From assembly GCA_028282885.1 (NCBI GenBank), contig JANQGX010000090.1, positions 62,001-126,000 on the forward strand: 64,000 nucleotides of DNA, read 5' to 3'. This document shows positions 28,877 through 38,298 of this stretch, in pieces. This stretch comes from SAR324 cluster bacterium (GTDB lineage: Bacteria > SAR324 > XYD2-FULL-50-16). The notes below the pieces were generated by a model. That model made no database searches. It worked only from the letters and a program-made list of their open reading frames with translations, and was not told the origin of the DNA. Numbering within the stretch: the stretch's first letter is position 1; each line of letters opens with the position of its first letter. Both the position numbers and the translations under genes were made by a program.

Positions 28877-30901
28877 CTAATTGATCTCGGAAACATAGAG
28901 ATGCCAACTATGTTGGTCCCAGGCCAGTTCAAAACTCTTGCCCTCCCTTATTTTGGAAGGTCCCTTGCTGGGGCTGGACCAGGCGTATTTGGTGGCGACA
29001 TAGCTTTTCTCGATAAAATGACCATCCGAATCAAAAATATAGGTTTCCAGCCTGTTGTCCTTGATACGGTAGGTTGAAGCGTAGATGATTCCATTAGAGA
29101 TGGTCACTTCAGCAATTGCTGGGAAGTGTTTCGGATAGTCAAGTTGATATCCCCTTGCGGTAAGATACTTATAGCTTTCCCTGTCCTTTGTTTTCCAGCG
29201 TTCCAGATTGGCTTCGATAAACTCGTTGGTTACCGGCACTCGCTCAGGATAATCCATGATTATATCCGGCAGCCTGTTGCCATTTTTGTCAAATCGAAGG
29301 ATGGTGAAATCCCTGTTCATGGCCACGATGAGCTGTTCATCATCGTTGTCGATACTCCAGGAGGAACCGAAATAGTTGCATTTTTTGGTTTCAAAATCAC
29401 ACTCGGAGTCTTCAACCTTGAGAATTGTCTTGCAATTTTCCAGGTCGAGATCACAAAGCGACAAAACCGTGTTGGGTTTCTCCCAATACACTTTGATCAA
29501 CTTATCCCCAAAGGGAACCACCTCCCCCAGTTTACGTTTCCAGTTGGTGAATGTAGAGATCTGTTCTCCCGTCTGTTTGTCAAAAAGCCTGACATAGTAC
29601 TTGGTGGTTGTATAGATACGATCACTTTTGACATTGATATCCCGGATACGATAGCTCCACATATCGCCGACGCCGATATTGCGAATGGTCCGCTTCAGGA
29701 GAAAATTCGAGCGGTCTATGATGTACAAATCATCGTTTTCCGCAACGTAGATATAATCCTCATCAATGTCCATCATATGGGGATTTTCCAGATAGGGAAA
29801 CGTTGCTGTCTTTTCCAGAACCTTCTGGGCGGCTGTTGTCCAGTTTACGCAAAGCAGCAGCCCCAACAGCGCAATTGCTGCCGATATCTGGAAGGTGAAG
29901 GTTCTTTTTTTTGTTTTGGTTTCGGTTGACCGCTTGTCGGAAATGATAGTCTTGATTCGGGTTTCAAGGGTGGTTTTTGAAGTTGCCACTCCCAGGGTGG
30001 CCGGTAGTTGCCTGATTTGGTACGCGTTCTTTGCCAGTTTCAGCAGGCTGCGGGCGAACACCATCGGATTCCCATGGCTGATGGCATAATTGTCGCTGAT
30101 ATATTCACGTTCCATCGTGAACTCTGAAACCAGGGAGTAGACAAGGGGATGCCACCAGTAAAGCGCGGTTACGATGCGCTGCATGAGCCCGGTCCAATGG
30201 TCCATGTGATAAACATGTGACATTTCATGCAACAGGATACTCCTCAGTTCCTCTTCACTGGCCAACCCGGAGAAGTTCTCGGGGAAAACGATACAGGGTC
30301 GGACAACCCCCAGCGTTTGAGGTGAATTGACCAGCGGTGAGGTGTAAAGACCGGGAGGCTTGTTGATATCGAATACCAGCGTTACGGTTTTGAGAACTTT
30401 TCTGACATTTGGGTCGTCTAATTCAGAGAGGCAGGATTTGAATTTATTGACACGTAAGAGACCGTGACCCAACCTGATCAGAAACAGCAAGGACCCGGAC
30501 AACCAGATGATCCCAAACAGGGTGAACTTATGGTGCGATAGAGTTGCCGAGGATTTTGACGTTTGCACAGGTTTTTCGTTTGTCGATCCGGAGGAGATGA
30601 TGCGCATGGACTCCTCATCGAATCTGCCAAAGGACTCATCTATGTTTCTCTTGATTTCAGCCGGTTGGGGCAAAATATTAAGCCTGGTGGGTTTGGTTTG
30701 AATCGATACCATGGCTGCAAAGGGCAAAATAAGCAGTATGGCCATGGTAATCAGACAGATATTGCTGCGTATCGGTGCTGCACTTCTTCTGCATAAACGT
30801 CTTATAAGCAGACTGAGTAACAGAACGACTGTGGATTGAAAGGCGATATTGAACATCCAGTCTGCGAATTTTACGGATTCAAACAGAAATTCAGGTCCCA
30901 T
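28877..30901 (-). CDS. BlaR1/MecR1-like M56 membrane protease with beta-propeller sensor domain
   Basis: 674 residues. The N-terminal half is the M56 domain: helices at about 16-34, 46-65 and 126-143, the zinc motif HEMSH (225-229) on the cytoplasmic side, and EREYISD (264-270). After a further helix (about 337-353) the C-terminal 300 residues, outside the membrane, form propeller-like blades (YIYVAENDDLYIIDR, RIYTTTKYYVRLFDK, LIVAMNRDFTILRFDKNG). In BlaR1 this position holds a penicillin-binding domain with SxxK; none is seen, so the signal is probably not a beta-lactam. It starts 3 bp after the repressor gene and likely inactivates that repressor by proteolysis when triggered. Confidence 0.82.
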   Translation of the reverse strand: MGPEFLFESVKFADWMFNIAFQSTVVLLLSLLIRRLCRRSAAPIRSNICLITMAILLILPFAAMVSIQTKPTRLNILPQPAEIKRNIDESFGRFDEESMRIISSGSTNEKPVQTSKSSATLSHHKFTLFGIIWLSGSLLFLIRLGHGLLRVNKFKSCLSELDDPNVRKVLKTVTLVFDINKPPGLYTSPLVNSPQTLGVVRPCIVFPENFSGLASEEELRSILLHEMSHVYHMDHWTGLMQRIVTALYWWHPLVYSLVSEFTMEREYISDNYAISHGNPMVFARSLLKLAKNAYQIRQLPATLGVATSKTTLETRIKTIISDKRSTETKTKKRTFTFQISAAIALLGLLLCVNWTTAAQKVLEKTATFPYLENPHMMDIDEDYIYVAENDDLYIIDRSNFLLKRTIRNIGVGDMWSYRIRDINVKSDRIYTTTKYYVRLFDKQTGEQISTFTNWKRKLGEVVPFGDKLIKVYWEKPNTVLSLCDLDLENCKTILKVEDSECDFETKKCNYFGSSWSIDNDDEQLIVAMNRDFTILRFDKNGNRLPDIIMDYPERVPVTNEFIEANLERWKTKDRESYKYLTARGYQLDYPKHFPAIAEVTISNGIIYASTYRIKDNRLETYIFDSDGHFIEKSYVATKYAWSSPSKGPSKIREGKSFELAWDQHSWHLYVSEIN

Positions 30902-30904
30902 GAT

Positions 30905-31294
30905 CTAATCCTTCTCCTTTTTTTCCAGCAAATCGGATATGCGATCCAACTCTTCCGAAGTGATATCACTCTCTTCAAACAGGCATTTCACCAACTCCCT
31001 GCTGGAACCGCGAAATACCCTTTTTTTGACGTCTTCAACGATGTCGCGCAGGGTCGATTGCTCTTCACGCAGTGCCTTATAGTAATACATCCGGTTTTCC
31101 TTCCTGTGCGTCACCCAGCCGTACTTCTCCAGCCGGGTCAGCATCACCTGAACAGAGGTCCTTTTCAGTTTGTTGGTGCGATTGGCATTAAGCTCATCCA
31201 TGACCTCAACTACCGTGGTTTCACCCTTCTCCCAGACAATTTTCATGACCTCAAAATTCGCTTCGGAAAGCTTTGGAAGATCCTTTTTTTCCAT
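30905..31294 (-). CDS. BlaI/MecI/CopY-family repressor
   Basis: 129 residues. Winged helix (LSEANFEVMKIVWEKGETTV, TSVQVMLTRLEKYGWV, wing HRKENRMYYYKAL) and a C-terminal helical dimerisation region (ELVKCLFEESDITSEELDRI). It binds as dimers to dyad operators and is cleaved in response to the BlaR1-type partner encoded just downstream. Two matching inverted operator arms lie in its own promoter (31327-31365), and the same pair occurs at 38300-38339 upstream of the neighbouring peptide ABC operon. Confidence 0.9.
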   Translation of the reverse strand: MEKKDLPKLSEANFEVMKIVWEKGETTVVEVMDELNANRTNKLKRTSVQVMLTRLEKYGWVTHRKENRMYYYKALREEQSTLRDIVEDVKKRVFRGSSRELVKCLFEESDITSEELDRISDLLEKKEKD

Positions 31295-31325
31295 AATCCA
31301 CCATAGTTATAATTGATAACATTTC

Positions 31326-31374
31326 TACGACACGTGTCATGAAAAATTTATATGACAACTGTCGCACTCGTCAA
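31326..31374 (-). promoter_or_regulatory. Repressor promoter with paired operator arms
   Basis: Minus strand -35 TTGACG (31369-31374) and -10 TATAAA (31347-31352) with a 16-bp spacer. Two dyad arms: ACGACACGTGTCAT (31327-31340) and, inverted, GCGACAGTTGTCAT (31352-31365), centres 25 bp apart; the second fills the spacer. The core ACA-N2-TGT recalls known BlaI/MecI operators (TACA-N-TGTA). This fits autoregulation of the repressor-sensor operon. Confidence 0.72.
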
Positions 31375-31533
31375 GACTTTTGTGAAACCTTGGGATACAA
31401 GGCGAGCTATGGAACAAGAGTCCGTATTATGGAAGCCGGTGAATACAGACCGGGATCTTGAGTACTCGTATCTTAGACCGGTATTGAAAACAAGAACTGA
31501 ACTAGCCGGTCGAATAGTGGTTAGGTATCTTTT

Positions 31534-32568
31534 TTAGCGGGAACCGTATTTATCTGCGATGAGTTTTTCGGTTTCGCTGGCAAGGTGGCAGGCAACGGAA
31601 TGGCCGGGTTCGATCTCTTTGAGTTTAGGGATTTCAGCAGAACAACGTTCCTTGACGAAAGGACAGCGGGTAGAAAATCTACATCCCGGCGGCGGATCGA
31701 TAGGGCTGGGGACATCGCCCGAAAGGATAATCGGACGGGGCGTATAATTAACATTAGGGACCGGAATTCCGGACAGCAGAGCATTGGTGTAGGGGTGGAC
31801 GGGTCTTTCAAACAGCCTGTCCGTTGGTGCCGATTCTACAATCTTGCCCAGGTACATCACTGCTATGCGTGTGCTGATGTACTTAACAACCAAAAGGTGA
31901 TGGGTCACGAAAAGATAGGTTAGATTGAACTCTTCCTGCAGTTTTTTTAGCAGATTAAGAATCTGGGCCTGAACCGAAACGTCCAGGGCGGAGGTGGGTT
32001 CGTCCAGAACGATAAAATCGGGTTTGGTGGCAATTGCTCTTGCCACGGCAATTCGTTGACGCTGACCCCCGGAAAACTCGTGTGGGTACCTCAAAAGGTG
32101 ATATTTGCTCAATCCTACAAGATTTAACAGCTCAATTATGCGGGATTCCAGTTCCCTACTACTTGTTTTTTCCAATCCCTTGATCGGTTCGGCGATGACA
32201 TTTTTGATAAGCATTCTCGGGTCCATTGAGGTGGTGGGATCCTGGAACACCATCTGCAGTTTTCCCCTGATCTTGCTCTTCTTCAACGCATTATGCGAGA
32301 TTCTGGAGATATCGGTCACAACAGTTTCACTTCCATTCTGTTTGTGAAAATGGATTTCTCCCGAGGTGGGATCATGCAGTCGGACAATGGTCTTGCTGAC
32401 GGTAGTCTTGCCACATCCCGACTCGCCGACGAGCCCCAAACACTCCCCTTTGTAAATGTCCAGGTCAATGCCGTCCACAGCTTTGACAGAATTGACCTGG
32501 CGTCTAAAAATACCGCCTCGTATCGGGTAGTGTTTAACAAGGTTTTTTAGCTCAAGTAGTTTTTGCAT
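31534..32568 (-). CDS. Peptide ABC transporter ATPase (OppF/DppF type), operon 2
   Basis: 344 residues from the ATG at 32568, where family similarity begins (MQKLLELKNLVKHYPIRGG); the frame is open further upstream but that part is unlike the family. Walker A GESGCGKTT, signature FSGGQRQRIAVARAI, Walker B FIVLDEPTSALD, tail PSPIDPPPGCRFSTRCP. Last gene of the second transporter operon, 165 bp after the OppD-type gene, with a hairpin element between them. Confidence 0.9.
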   Translation of the reverse strand: MQKLLELKNLVKHYPIRGGIFRRQVNSVKAVDGIDLDIYKGECLGLVGESGCGKTTVSKTIVRLHDPTSGEIHFHKQNGSETVVTDISRISHNALKKSKIRGKLQMVFQDPTTSMDPRMLIKNVIAEPIKGLEKTSSRELESRIIELLNLVGLSKYHLLRYPHEFSGGQRQRIAVARAIATKPDFIVLDEPTSALDVSVQAQILNLLKKLQEEFNLTYLFVTHHLLVVKYISTRIAVMYLGKIVESAPTDRLFERPVHPYTNALLSGIPVPNVNYTPRPIILSGDVPSPIDPPPGCRFSTRCPFVKERCSAEIPKLKEIEPGHSVACHLASETEKLIADKYGSR

Positions 32569-32591
32569 GATAGATTTTGGATTTAAAATAC

Positions 32592-32631
32592 GGGGACAAG
32601 ACCTATTTTTACGGAAACAAGTTTTGTCCCC
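32592..32631. repeat. REP-like palindromic element between the two ATPase genes
   Basis: GGGGACAA at 32592-32599 and TTGTCCCC at 32624-32631, with A/T-rich arms and ACGGAAACAAG in the loop. The GGGGACA...TGTCCCC ends recall palindromes mobilised by REP-associated tyrosine transposases. It could also act as an RNA processing or partial termination structure within the operon. Only one copy was noticed in the window. Confidence 0.45.
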
Positions 32632-32733
32632 ATATTTCATGAAGCCCCTTGATTGCCATTCGTAAGAAGCACCGTTATTTTTAAGGAGGAAAAATGAAAA
32701 GTGACTTTTTAACCAGGCAATCAAAGGGCAGCA

Positions 32734-33903
32734 TTACCCTGACAAGTGGTGATAACAGGCCACGGAGTGGTTGGTTCCCACCTCCTCCATTGGTGGCGCT
32801 TTTTCCGAACAGATATCCGTTTTGTATTGACATCGTGGATGAAACCGACACCCCTCGGGCGGATTAACCAGGTTGGGAACATTTCCCTCGATGGATTGGA
32901 GCGTCTTTTTCTGTAACAGTTTCGGGACTGATCCCAATAATGCCGAAGTATAGGGGTGTCGCGGATTTTCGAATATGTCCCTGACATCCGCAACCTCGCA
33001 GAGTTGTCCCGCGTACATCACGCCCACCCGATCGCAGGTATGTGCCACAACCCCCAGGTCGTGCGTGATCAACAGTACCGAGGAGATCTCCTTTTTCTTC
33101 AGCTCTTTTAACAGGTTAAGAATCTGCGCCTGAATGGTTACATCCAGATTGGAAGTGGCTTCATCCGCTATCAGAAGCACCGGGTGGCAAGCCAGTGCAA
33201 TGGCGATAACCACCCTCTGCTTCATACCACCCGACAGATTGTGCGGGTAAAGTTTAACGACCTCTTGAGGGTTCGGAATACCCAGGTCGTCAATGAGCTC
33301 GATACTCCTGTTCAGGGCTTTTTTCTTAAGAAGTCTGTCCCAGCGTTTGAGAATCGGAATCCGGCTGAACAGGCCAAGTAAGAGAGCTTCCGGATTACGG
33401 GCGCCTATTTCATAGATTTTCTTCAACAGTGCACTTAAGGGTATGAACAGACCGTTGCCGGTTTTGCCGAGATCGTCGACCACACTCTGACAGAGCTCTT
33501 TTTTGCGATGGAAGAGCAGGCTTTCGGATATCTGAAACCCAATGGTAAAAATGGGGTTCAATGCCGAATTGGGTTCCTGAAAAATCATGGAGATTTTATC
33601 CCCACGCAGATCACGCATATAACTCTCGGGCTTTTGCAGAAGATCTACCCCTTCACCATTTTTATTCGGATCCGGATAAAAGAGGATTTTACCGCTTTCA
33701 ATTTTCCCCGGTTCCTGGACGATTCTCATAATACTGCGTGCTGTCACACTTTTGCCGCATCCCGATTCTCCCACAAGCCCAAAGGTCGATCCGTGATCAA
33801 TGGTTAGACTGACACTGTCCAGGGCTTTGATGATCCCTTCATAGGTATAGAAGTTCGTGTTCACATCCTTGATTTCAATTACTTTCGCCATGCAGAGTCT
33901 CAT
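32734..33903 (-). CDS. Peptide ABC transporter ATPase (OppD/DppD type), operon 2
   Basis: 389 residues (an ATG at 33891 is an equal start candidate), about 60 longer than normal OppD. Walker A GESGCGKSV, signature LSGGMKQRVVIAIAL, Walker B LLIADEATSNLD (Glu-Ala rather than Glu-Pro), tail LVNPPEGCRFHPRCQ. The extra length is an insertion of about 55 residues between the Q-loop and the signature (around KTGNGLFIPLSALLKKIYEIG), a helical region that sits where the ATPase meets the permease. Partner of the DppF-type subunit. Confidence 0.9.
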   Translation of the reverse strand: MRLCMAKVIEIKDVNTNFYTYEGIIKALDSVSLTIDHGSTFGLVGESGCGKSVTARSIMRIVQEPGKIESGKILFYPDPNKNGEGVDLLQKPESYMRDLRGDKISMIFQEPNSALNPIFTIGFQISESLLFHRKKELCQSVVDDLGKTGNGLFIPLSALLKKIYEIGARNPEALLLGLFSRIPILKRWDRLLKKKALNRSIELIDDLGIPNPQEVVKLYPHNLSGGMKQRVVIAIALACHPVLLIADEATSNLDVTIQAQILNLLKELKKKEISSVLLITHDLGVVAHTCDRVGVMYAGQLCEVADVRDIFENPRHPYTSALLGSVPKLLQKKTLQSIEGNVPNLVNPPEGCRFHPRCQYKTDICSEKAPPMEEVGTNHSVACYHHLSG

Positions 33904-34082
33904 TGATTGATCGGGAATTCCGGGCGGTCGTTAACCAAAGCACAGATTCCCGTACACCTTCCCTTTTCAGAGATCCGAATTCGGGGTTTTAGCAGGCACA
34001 TTGTGCATTTTCCAAATAACCAAGGTGAGGAAAGGACAAAATCGCTTATCCTCACTTTGGGGTATATTTCTAAAGCTGGTTT

Positions 34083-34988
34083 TCAGGTTCTTCTCACCTT
34101 CGGATCGAATGCATCTCTCAAGGCGTCGCCAATCAGGTTCCAGGCCAGCACAAACAGGATCATGACCCCGCCGGGGATCAGAATGGCATGCCAGTACTGC
34201 ATTGGGTTTCCGGGAGGACCGATGATATGGTCTCTTGCCATTGCCACCATCTGTCCCCAATCGGCGTAACCGAGCGGAGCTCCCAGTCCAAGGAAGCTTA
34301 AAAAGGATGCGGTGATGACGATGGAGCCGATGTCCATGAAGCCTATAACAAGAACCGGAAAGATGCCGTTGGGTATAATATGGGTCAGCATGATCTTAAG
34401 ATGGGATATCCCCATCAGTTTGGAGGCGTGGACGTAATCCAGGTCTCTCAGGGTCAGAATGCTGGCCCGCATGACCCGGGCATAGTTCCTCCATTGAATA
34501 ACGGCAATGGCCAGGATCACATTGTCAAGCCCTTTTCCCAGGGCGACAATGAAAGCCATTACCAGAACCAGGTAAGGCAAGGCGAGCACCACATCCACCA
34601 GGCGCATGATAATTTCATCGACAATGCCGCCAAAATACCCGGCGATGGTCCCCACCGCCACGCCGATTACCAGGGAAAACCCGACGACGACCAGCCCCAC
34701 CCTGAAAGCGGTGCGAGTCCCCCAAATGATGCCGTAATAGATGTCATACTGCCCCGAAGTGGTTCCCAGGATATGCTCTTTGCTGGGTGGCTCAGGCATC
34801 CTGGAAAATCCTTTATGCGGCATAATATAGGGTCGTGATTCCCATTTGGGCGGGGCGAAATAGGGTGCCCCAATAGCGATTACGATGAAAACTGCTATCA
34901 GGCTGAATCCGATGATAGCCGAGGGATCTTTAAAGATCCTGGAGGCGGTGAATTTTAATTCCTTAAGTTTTGGATGATTGTTCAACAT
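34083..34988 (-). CDS. Peptide ABC transporter permease (OppC/DppC type), operon 2
   Basis: 301 residues, about six helices. After the N-terminal helix a periplasmic region holds EHILGTTSGQYDIYYGIIWGTR, an OppC-type variant of HxLGTDxxGRD lacking the usual Gly-Arg-Asp. The EAA loop is HASKLMGISHLKIMLTHIIPNG. GGAG precedes the ATG. About 180 bp separate it from the ATPase gene downstream; no gene is seen in that gap. Confidence 0.9.
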   Translation of the reverse strand: MLNNHPKLKELKFTASRIFKDPSAIIGFSLIAVFIVIAIGAPYFAPPKWESRPYIMPHKGFSRMPEPPSKEHILGTTSGQYDIYYGIIWGTRTAFRVGLVVVGFSLVIGVAVGTIAGYFGGIVDEIIMRLVDVVLALPYLVLVMAFIVALGKGLDNVILAIAVIQWRNYARVMRASILTLRDLDYVHASKLMGISHLKIMLTHIIPNGIFPVLVIGFMDIGSIVITASFLSFLGLGAPLGYADWGQMVAMARDHIIGPPGNPMQYWHAILIPGGVMILFVLAWNLIGDALRDAFDPKVRRT

Positions 34989-34995
34989 GAGTAGC

Positions 34996-36027
34996 TCACT
35001 CCAAACGAATCCTGGGATCGATCACCGCATATAAAATATCGATGATGAGATTTGTGGTTAGATAGACAATGGCCAGAAATACACACATCCCCATAACCGG
35101 TGCCATTTCCAAAGCAATAGCCGAAGCGGCGGTCCATTGTCCGATTCCCGGTCGATTGAAAATGATTTCCACAGCGATGCTTCCCTGCAACGATAAGGCA
35201 ACCAACCATCCAGCAACCGTAACTGCGGGTATCAGGGCGTTTTTCTTGACATGAAGAAGATTGACAGTCCTTTCACTGGCACCCTTGGCGCGGGCGGTGA
35301 GGACAAATTCCTTGGACATCTCCTCAATCATGCTGGATCGCATCACCCTCACCAGCACTGCCACAACAACGACGACCTGGGTCATTACGGGCAGAACCAG
35401 ATGCCTCAAAGCGTTCAGGGTGATGTCCCAACGATTGTTGAGAATGCCGTCCACCGTATACATCCCTGTATAAGCGGTGAAACGATCCGGGTGTTGAATA
35501 ATCTCCCGAATAAATTTATCGTCAAGCACTCCGGGCGGGAACCATTGGGTCAGTCCGTAAAATACCATCAAAAGGATCAATCCGAAGAGGAAAGTCGGCA
35601 AGGACCAGCCGATCACCGAAGTGATACGCGTGACATGATCGATGAAAGTGTTTTTATGGATACCGGCCCGGGTACCCAGCCATATTCCTAAAATGATGGT
35701 CAGGGGAGCGGCAAAGAGATTCAACTCAATGGTAATGGGCAGATAAGTCAGCAAAGCGTCCCAGACAGGCATGGCTCCATATCTCGACCAGCCGAAATTT
35801 CCCTTGGAGATCTCCTTGATCCAGCGAACGTATTGGATGACAAAGGGATCATCCAGGCCATAGGTTTTAATGATTTCCGGAATGGCATTGATCTGCTGCG
35901 GAGTGGTGATATAGGCCGCAGCCCGACGTTCGGGGCCGAATGACATCATGATACCGAACACGATCACGGAGATCCCGAACAGAACAAATATCAGGAAAAA
36001 CAATCTTCTAAGTATATATGAAGCCAA
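34996..36027 (-). CDS. Peptide ABC transporter permease (OppB/DppB type), operon 2
   Basis: 343 residues. Start is a TTG at 36027 with GAGG upstream, reading MASYILRRLFFLIFVLFGIS, the classic OppB start. Six helices; EAA loop TARAKGASERTVNLLHVKKNALIP. Forms the translocation pore with the OppC-type subunit, whose gene begins 7 bp downstream. Confidence 0.9.
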   Translation of the reverse strand: MASYILRRLFFLIFVLFGISVIVFGIMMSFGPERRAAAYITTPQQINAIPEIIKTYGLDDPFVIQYVRWIKEISKGNFGWSRYGAMPVWDALLTYLPITIELNLFAAPLTIILGIWLGTRAGIHKNTFIDHVTRITSVIGWSLPTFLFGLILLMVFYGLTQWFPPGVLDDKFIREIIQHPDRFTAYTGMYTVDGILNNRWDITLNALRHLVLPVMTQVVVVVAVLVRVMRSSMIEEMSKEFVLTARAKGASERTVNLLHVKKNALIPAVTVAGWLVALSLQGSIAVEIIFNRPGIGQWTAASAIALEMAPVMGMCVFLAIVYLTTNLIIDILYAVIDPRIRLE

Positions 36028-36136
36028 CGAATACCTCGATTTGATTACCCAGTCTCGGTTTTAATGACAAAGTTCAGAGTTTTTGAAGTTTTGCTGCGTT
36101 CTGAAGAACAACTTGTCCGGCGTACTCGCAGGGTTA

Positions 36137-36166
36137 CGGGGGCAACAGATTTTGCTCGCGCCCCCG
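36137..36166. other. Intercistronic hairpin after the binding-protein gene
   Basis: CGGGGGC (36137-36143) and GCCCCCG (36160-36166) form a 7-bp GC stem with a 16-nt loop. It lies in the 170-bp gap between the binding-protein gene and the first permease. Such structures often protect the upstream message, giving more binding protein than permease; that role is inferred. Confidence 0.45.
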
Positions 36167-36197
36167 ATACTAGCGAAGGTCTGCCATCGCTTCTCTT

Positions 36198-37934
36198 CTA
36201 ATCCTTGACAATATCTTTGAAGATAACGACCGAAGGACCATAAAGCGGGTTTTTATAATATCCGGAGATGTTATCCCTGAGTGCCAGAGCCTCGGTTGCC
36301 TGGAAAGCGATCATACCAATATAATCGTTTGCCCAGATGTGCTGCAGACGTTCATAGATCTTGCGTCGCTGTTCAGCAGCGGCTGTGACAATACCTTCAT
36401 CAAGCAACCTGTCCACTTCAGGATTCCTGTAATTAAGGAATTGGCCATAGGTTCCGTTGCTGCTCATGAAGGGATGGATGACATTATGAGGATCCGGGTA
36501 ATCCGCTCCCCAACCGATGATAAATACGGCAAATCGACTTTCCCGCAGGGCACCAACATAATCACTCCAAACCATGGGCTGAAGTTCGATATGGAATTTC
36601 GGATTCAGTGACATGATATTTTCCGCAATCTGCAGGGCTGCGGCACGGCGCTCGATCCGTCCTTCGTTGTGGGCAATGGTCATTTTAAGACCTTTTTTCC
36701 ACAACTGGCCGCCATAAGCTCCCTTCAGGTACTTTTCGGTTTTGGCCAGGTCGAACTCCGGAATCGGAACATCGATTCGATAGGGCATACCGTAAATATT
36801 GGGAGAAGAGGGGCGAACACCCAAGCCATTCATCACACTTTCGATGATCTCCTGGTGATTGTAGGCGTGAGCAAAAGCCTTTCTGATATTGATATTGGAA
36901 AAGAAATCCTCGGGAATCCCTTTTCCGTCAAGCTTTCCACTTCCTACATAGGGATTGGCAGTGGTGTTGACCTTTTGACAGAACATAACACCGACATAGG
37001 ACAACTGGTTCAGTTTATCAGCCTTAACACCATTCATCGCCTTAACCTCGTTATACTGAGGTGCGCCGATAAAAGCCCGGTCAACATCACCGTTCTGCAG
37101 CATCAGCTTGCGGGTAGACCATTCCGGGATAATCTTGGTGATGGCATTCTTAATCTGGGGTTTCTTTCCCCAATAATCCTCAAAACGTTCGTAGATGATC
37201 TGATCCGAGCGGATCCATTTCACCAGCCTGTAAGGTCCTGTTCCATTCGTCTTATTCACAAGGGGTTCCTGGCCGGTTACCGGATCGTTATACTTGGCAG
37301 CATTTTTAATGTTGCCATCCCAGGCGCCGTTGGCGATTGCCCATTTCTTGTTGAGAATGGAACCGGAAGAATACCCCAGGATTCCCAGTATCGGTGGATA
37401 AGGCTTGGGTAATTGAACGATAACTTTGTTACCTTCAGCCCAGATCGCCTTGTCAATCTTGTCGAAGATTCCGGGAACAATCTTGCCATCCTTTCGGGTA
37501 TTGCCGACTCCCGTTACCGCTTCCAGGAGCATCCACATGGGGCCGCCATTGGGATCCATTACCATGGAGCGTTTAAGGGAGTAGACAACATCTTCCGGGG
37601 TCAGGGTCTCACCATTGTGGAATTTCACCCCTTTACGGATCTTGAAGGTATAACGGGTGCCATTTTTGGAAATTCCGCCATTGTCCACTGTAGGAACCTC
37701 GGTGGCAATCAGACCTTCATACTCATCAGCAGCAGCACCTTTCGGGGTTATCAATGTTTCGTAAATATTGATCAAGGCTCCCAATGTGGAAGTATCATAG
37801 CCCTTTGCCGGATCCAGTGATTCCGGAAGACCGATATCCGCCACGATGAAAGTGTCCTTCGGAGTCGCAAACGCCGATAGCGATCCGACCACCAGAAAAA
37901 CAGATAAACAGATACTAAATAAAACCTTTTTCAT
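36198..37934 (-). CDS. Peptide ABC transporter substrate-binding protein, operon 2
   Basis: 578 residues from the ATG at 37934, chosen because GGAGGAG lies just upstream; an in-frame start 8 codons earlier is weaker. Signal peptide KKVLFSICLSVFLVVGSLSAFA, no lipobox. SBP_bac_5 family signature TRYTFKIRKGVKFHNGETLTPEDVVYSLKR is present near residue 110. Longer than the operon-1 protein (514) with several insertions and only family-level likeness, so the two systems probably take different substrates. First gene of the operon whose upstream region carries a BlaI-type operator at 38300-38339. Confidence 0.9.
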   Translation of the reverse strand: MKKVLFSICLSVFLVVGSLSAFATPKDTFIVADIGLPESLDPAKGYDTSTLGALINIYETLITPKGAAADEYEGLIATEVPTVDNGGISKNGTRYTFKIRKGVKFHNGETLTPEDVVYSLKRSMVMDPNGGPMWMLLEAVTGVGNTRKDGKIVPGIFDKIDKAIWAEGNKVIVQLPKPYPPILGILGYSSGSILNKKWAIANGAWDGNIKNAAKYNDPVTGQEPLVNKTNGTGPYRLVKWIRSDQIIYERFEDYWGKKPQIKNAITKIIPEWSTRKLMLQNGDVDRAFIGAPQYNEVKAMNGVKADKLNQLSYVGVMFCQKVNTTANPYVGSGKLDGKGIPEDFFSNINIRKAFAHAYNHQEIIESVMNGLGVRPSSPNIYGMPYRIDVPIPEFDLAKTEKYLKGAYGGQLWKKGLKMTIAHNEGRIERRAAALQIAENIMSLNPKFHIELQPMVWSDYVGALRESRFAVFIIGWGADYPDPHNVIHPFMSSNGTYGQFLNYRNPEVDRLLDEGIVTAAAEQRRKIYERLQHIWANDYIGMIAFQATEALALRDNISGYYKNPLYGPSVVIFKDIVKD

Positions 37935-38298
37935 GACTCCTCCAATTAAAGTGATCAAACGACAAGTCCGTTTAATTCTCGGATCACGGTCTTCTAAGCT
38001 CCTTCAAAAACTGTTGCCAAAACGATCACCAGCAAATCCAACAGAAGCTCACATCGCCTTTTCACCGCAAACGAATCAAATCCCGGATTCTGCCTGTTCC
38101 TCTCCTTATCCCTCAAGTTTGAACGGCAATCCAACCCTTCCGGTTTCCATATAATCCAACACGACAGGACTAACGCTGATTCCAAAGGCTAAAAAAGTCT
38201 CATTCGATTTGATTCTACAACGGTGACAATCAACTCATCCCCCGCCAAATCCGACCTTCGGACATTTGATTAAGTACAGATTCTTCATTGAAGCCTTT
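37935..38298. other. Untranslated leader of peptide operon 2
   Basis: 364 bp between the operator and the binding-protein gene. No supported gene; open frames on either strand lack ribosome sites and family likeness. If the promoter at 38321-38349 is correct this is a leader of about 375 nt; no clear riboswitch or terminator structure was recognised. Confidence 0.45.

Noticed and set aside
28877..30901. Beta-lactam resistance sensor (true BlaR1)
   Set aside because: No penicillin-binding domain or SxxK motif, and no beta-lactamase gene in the window.
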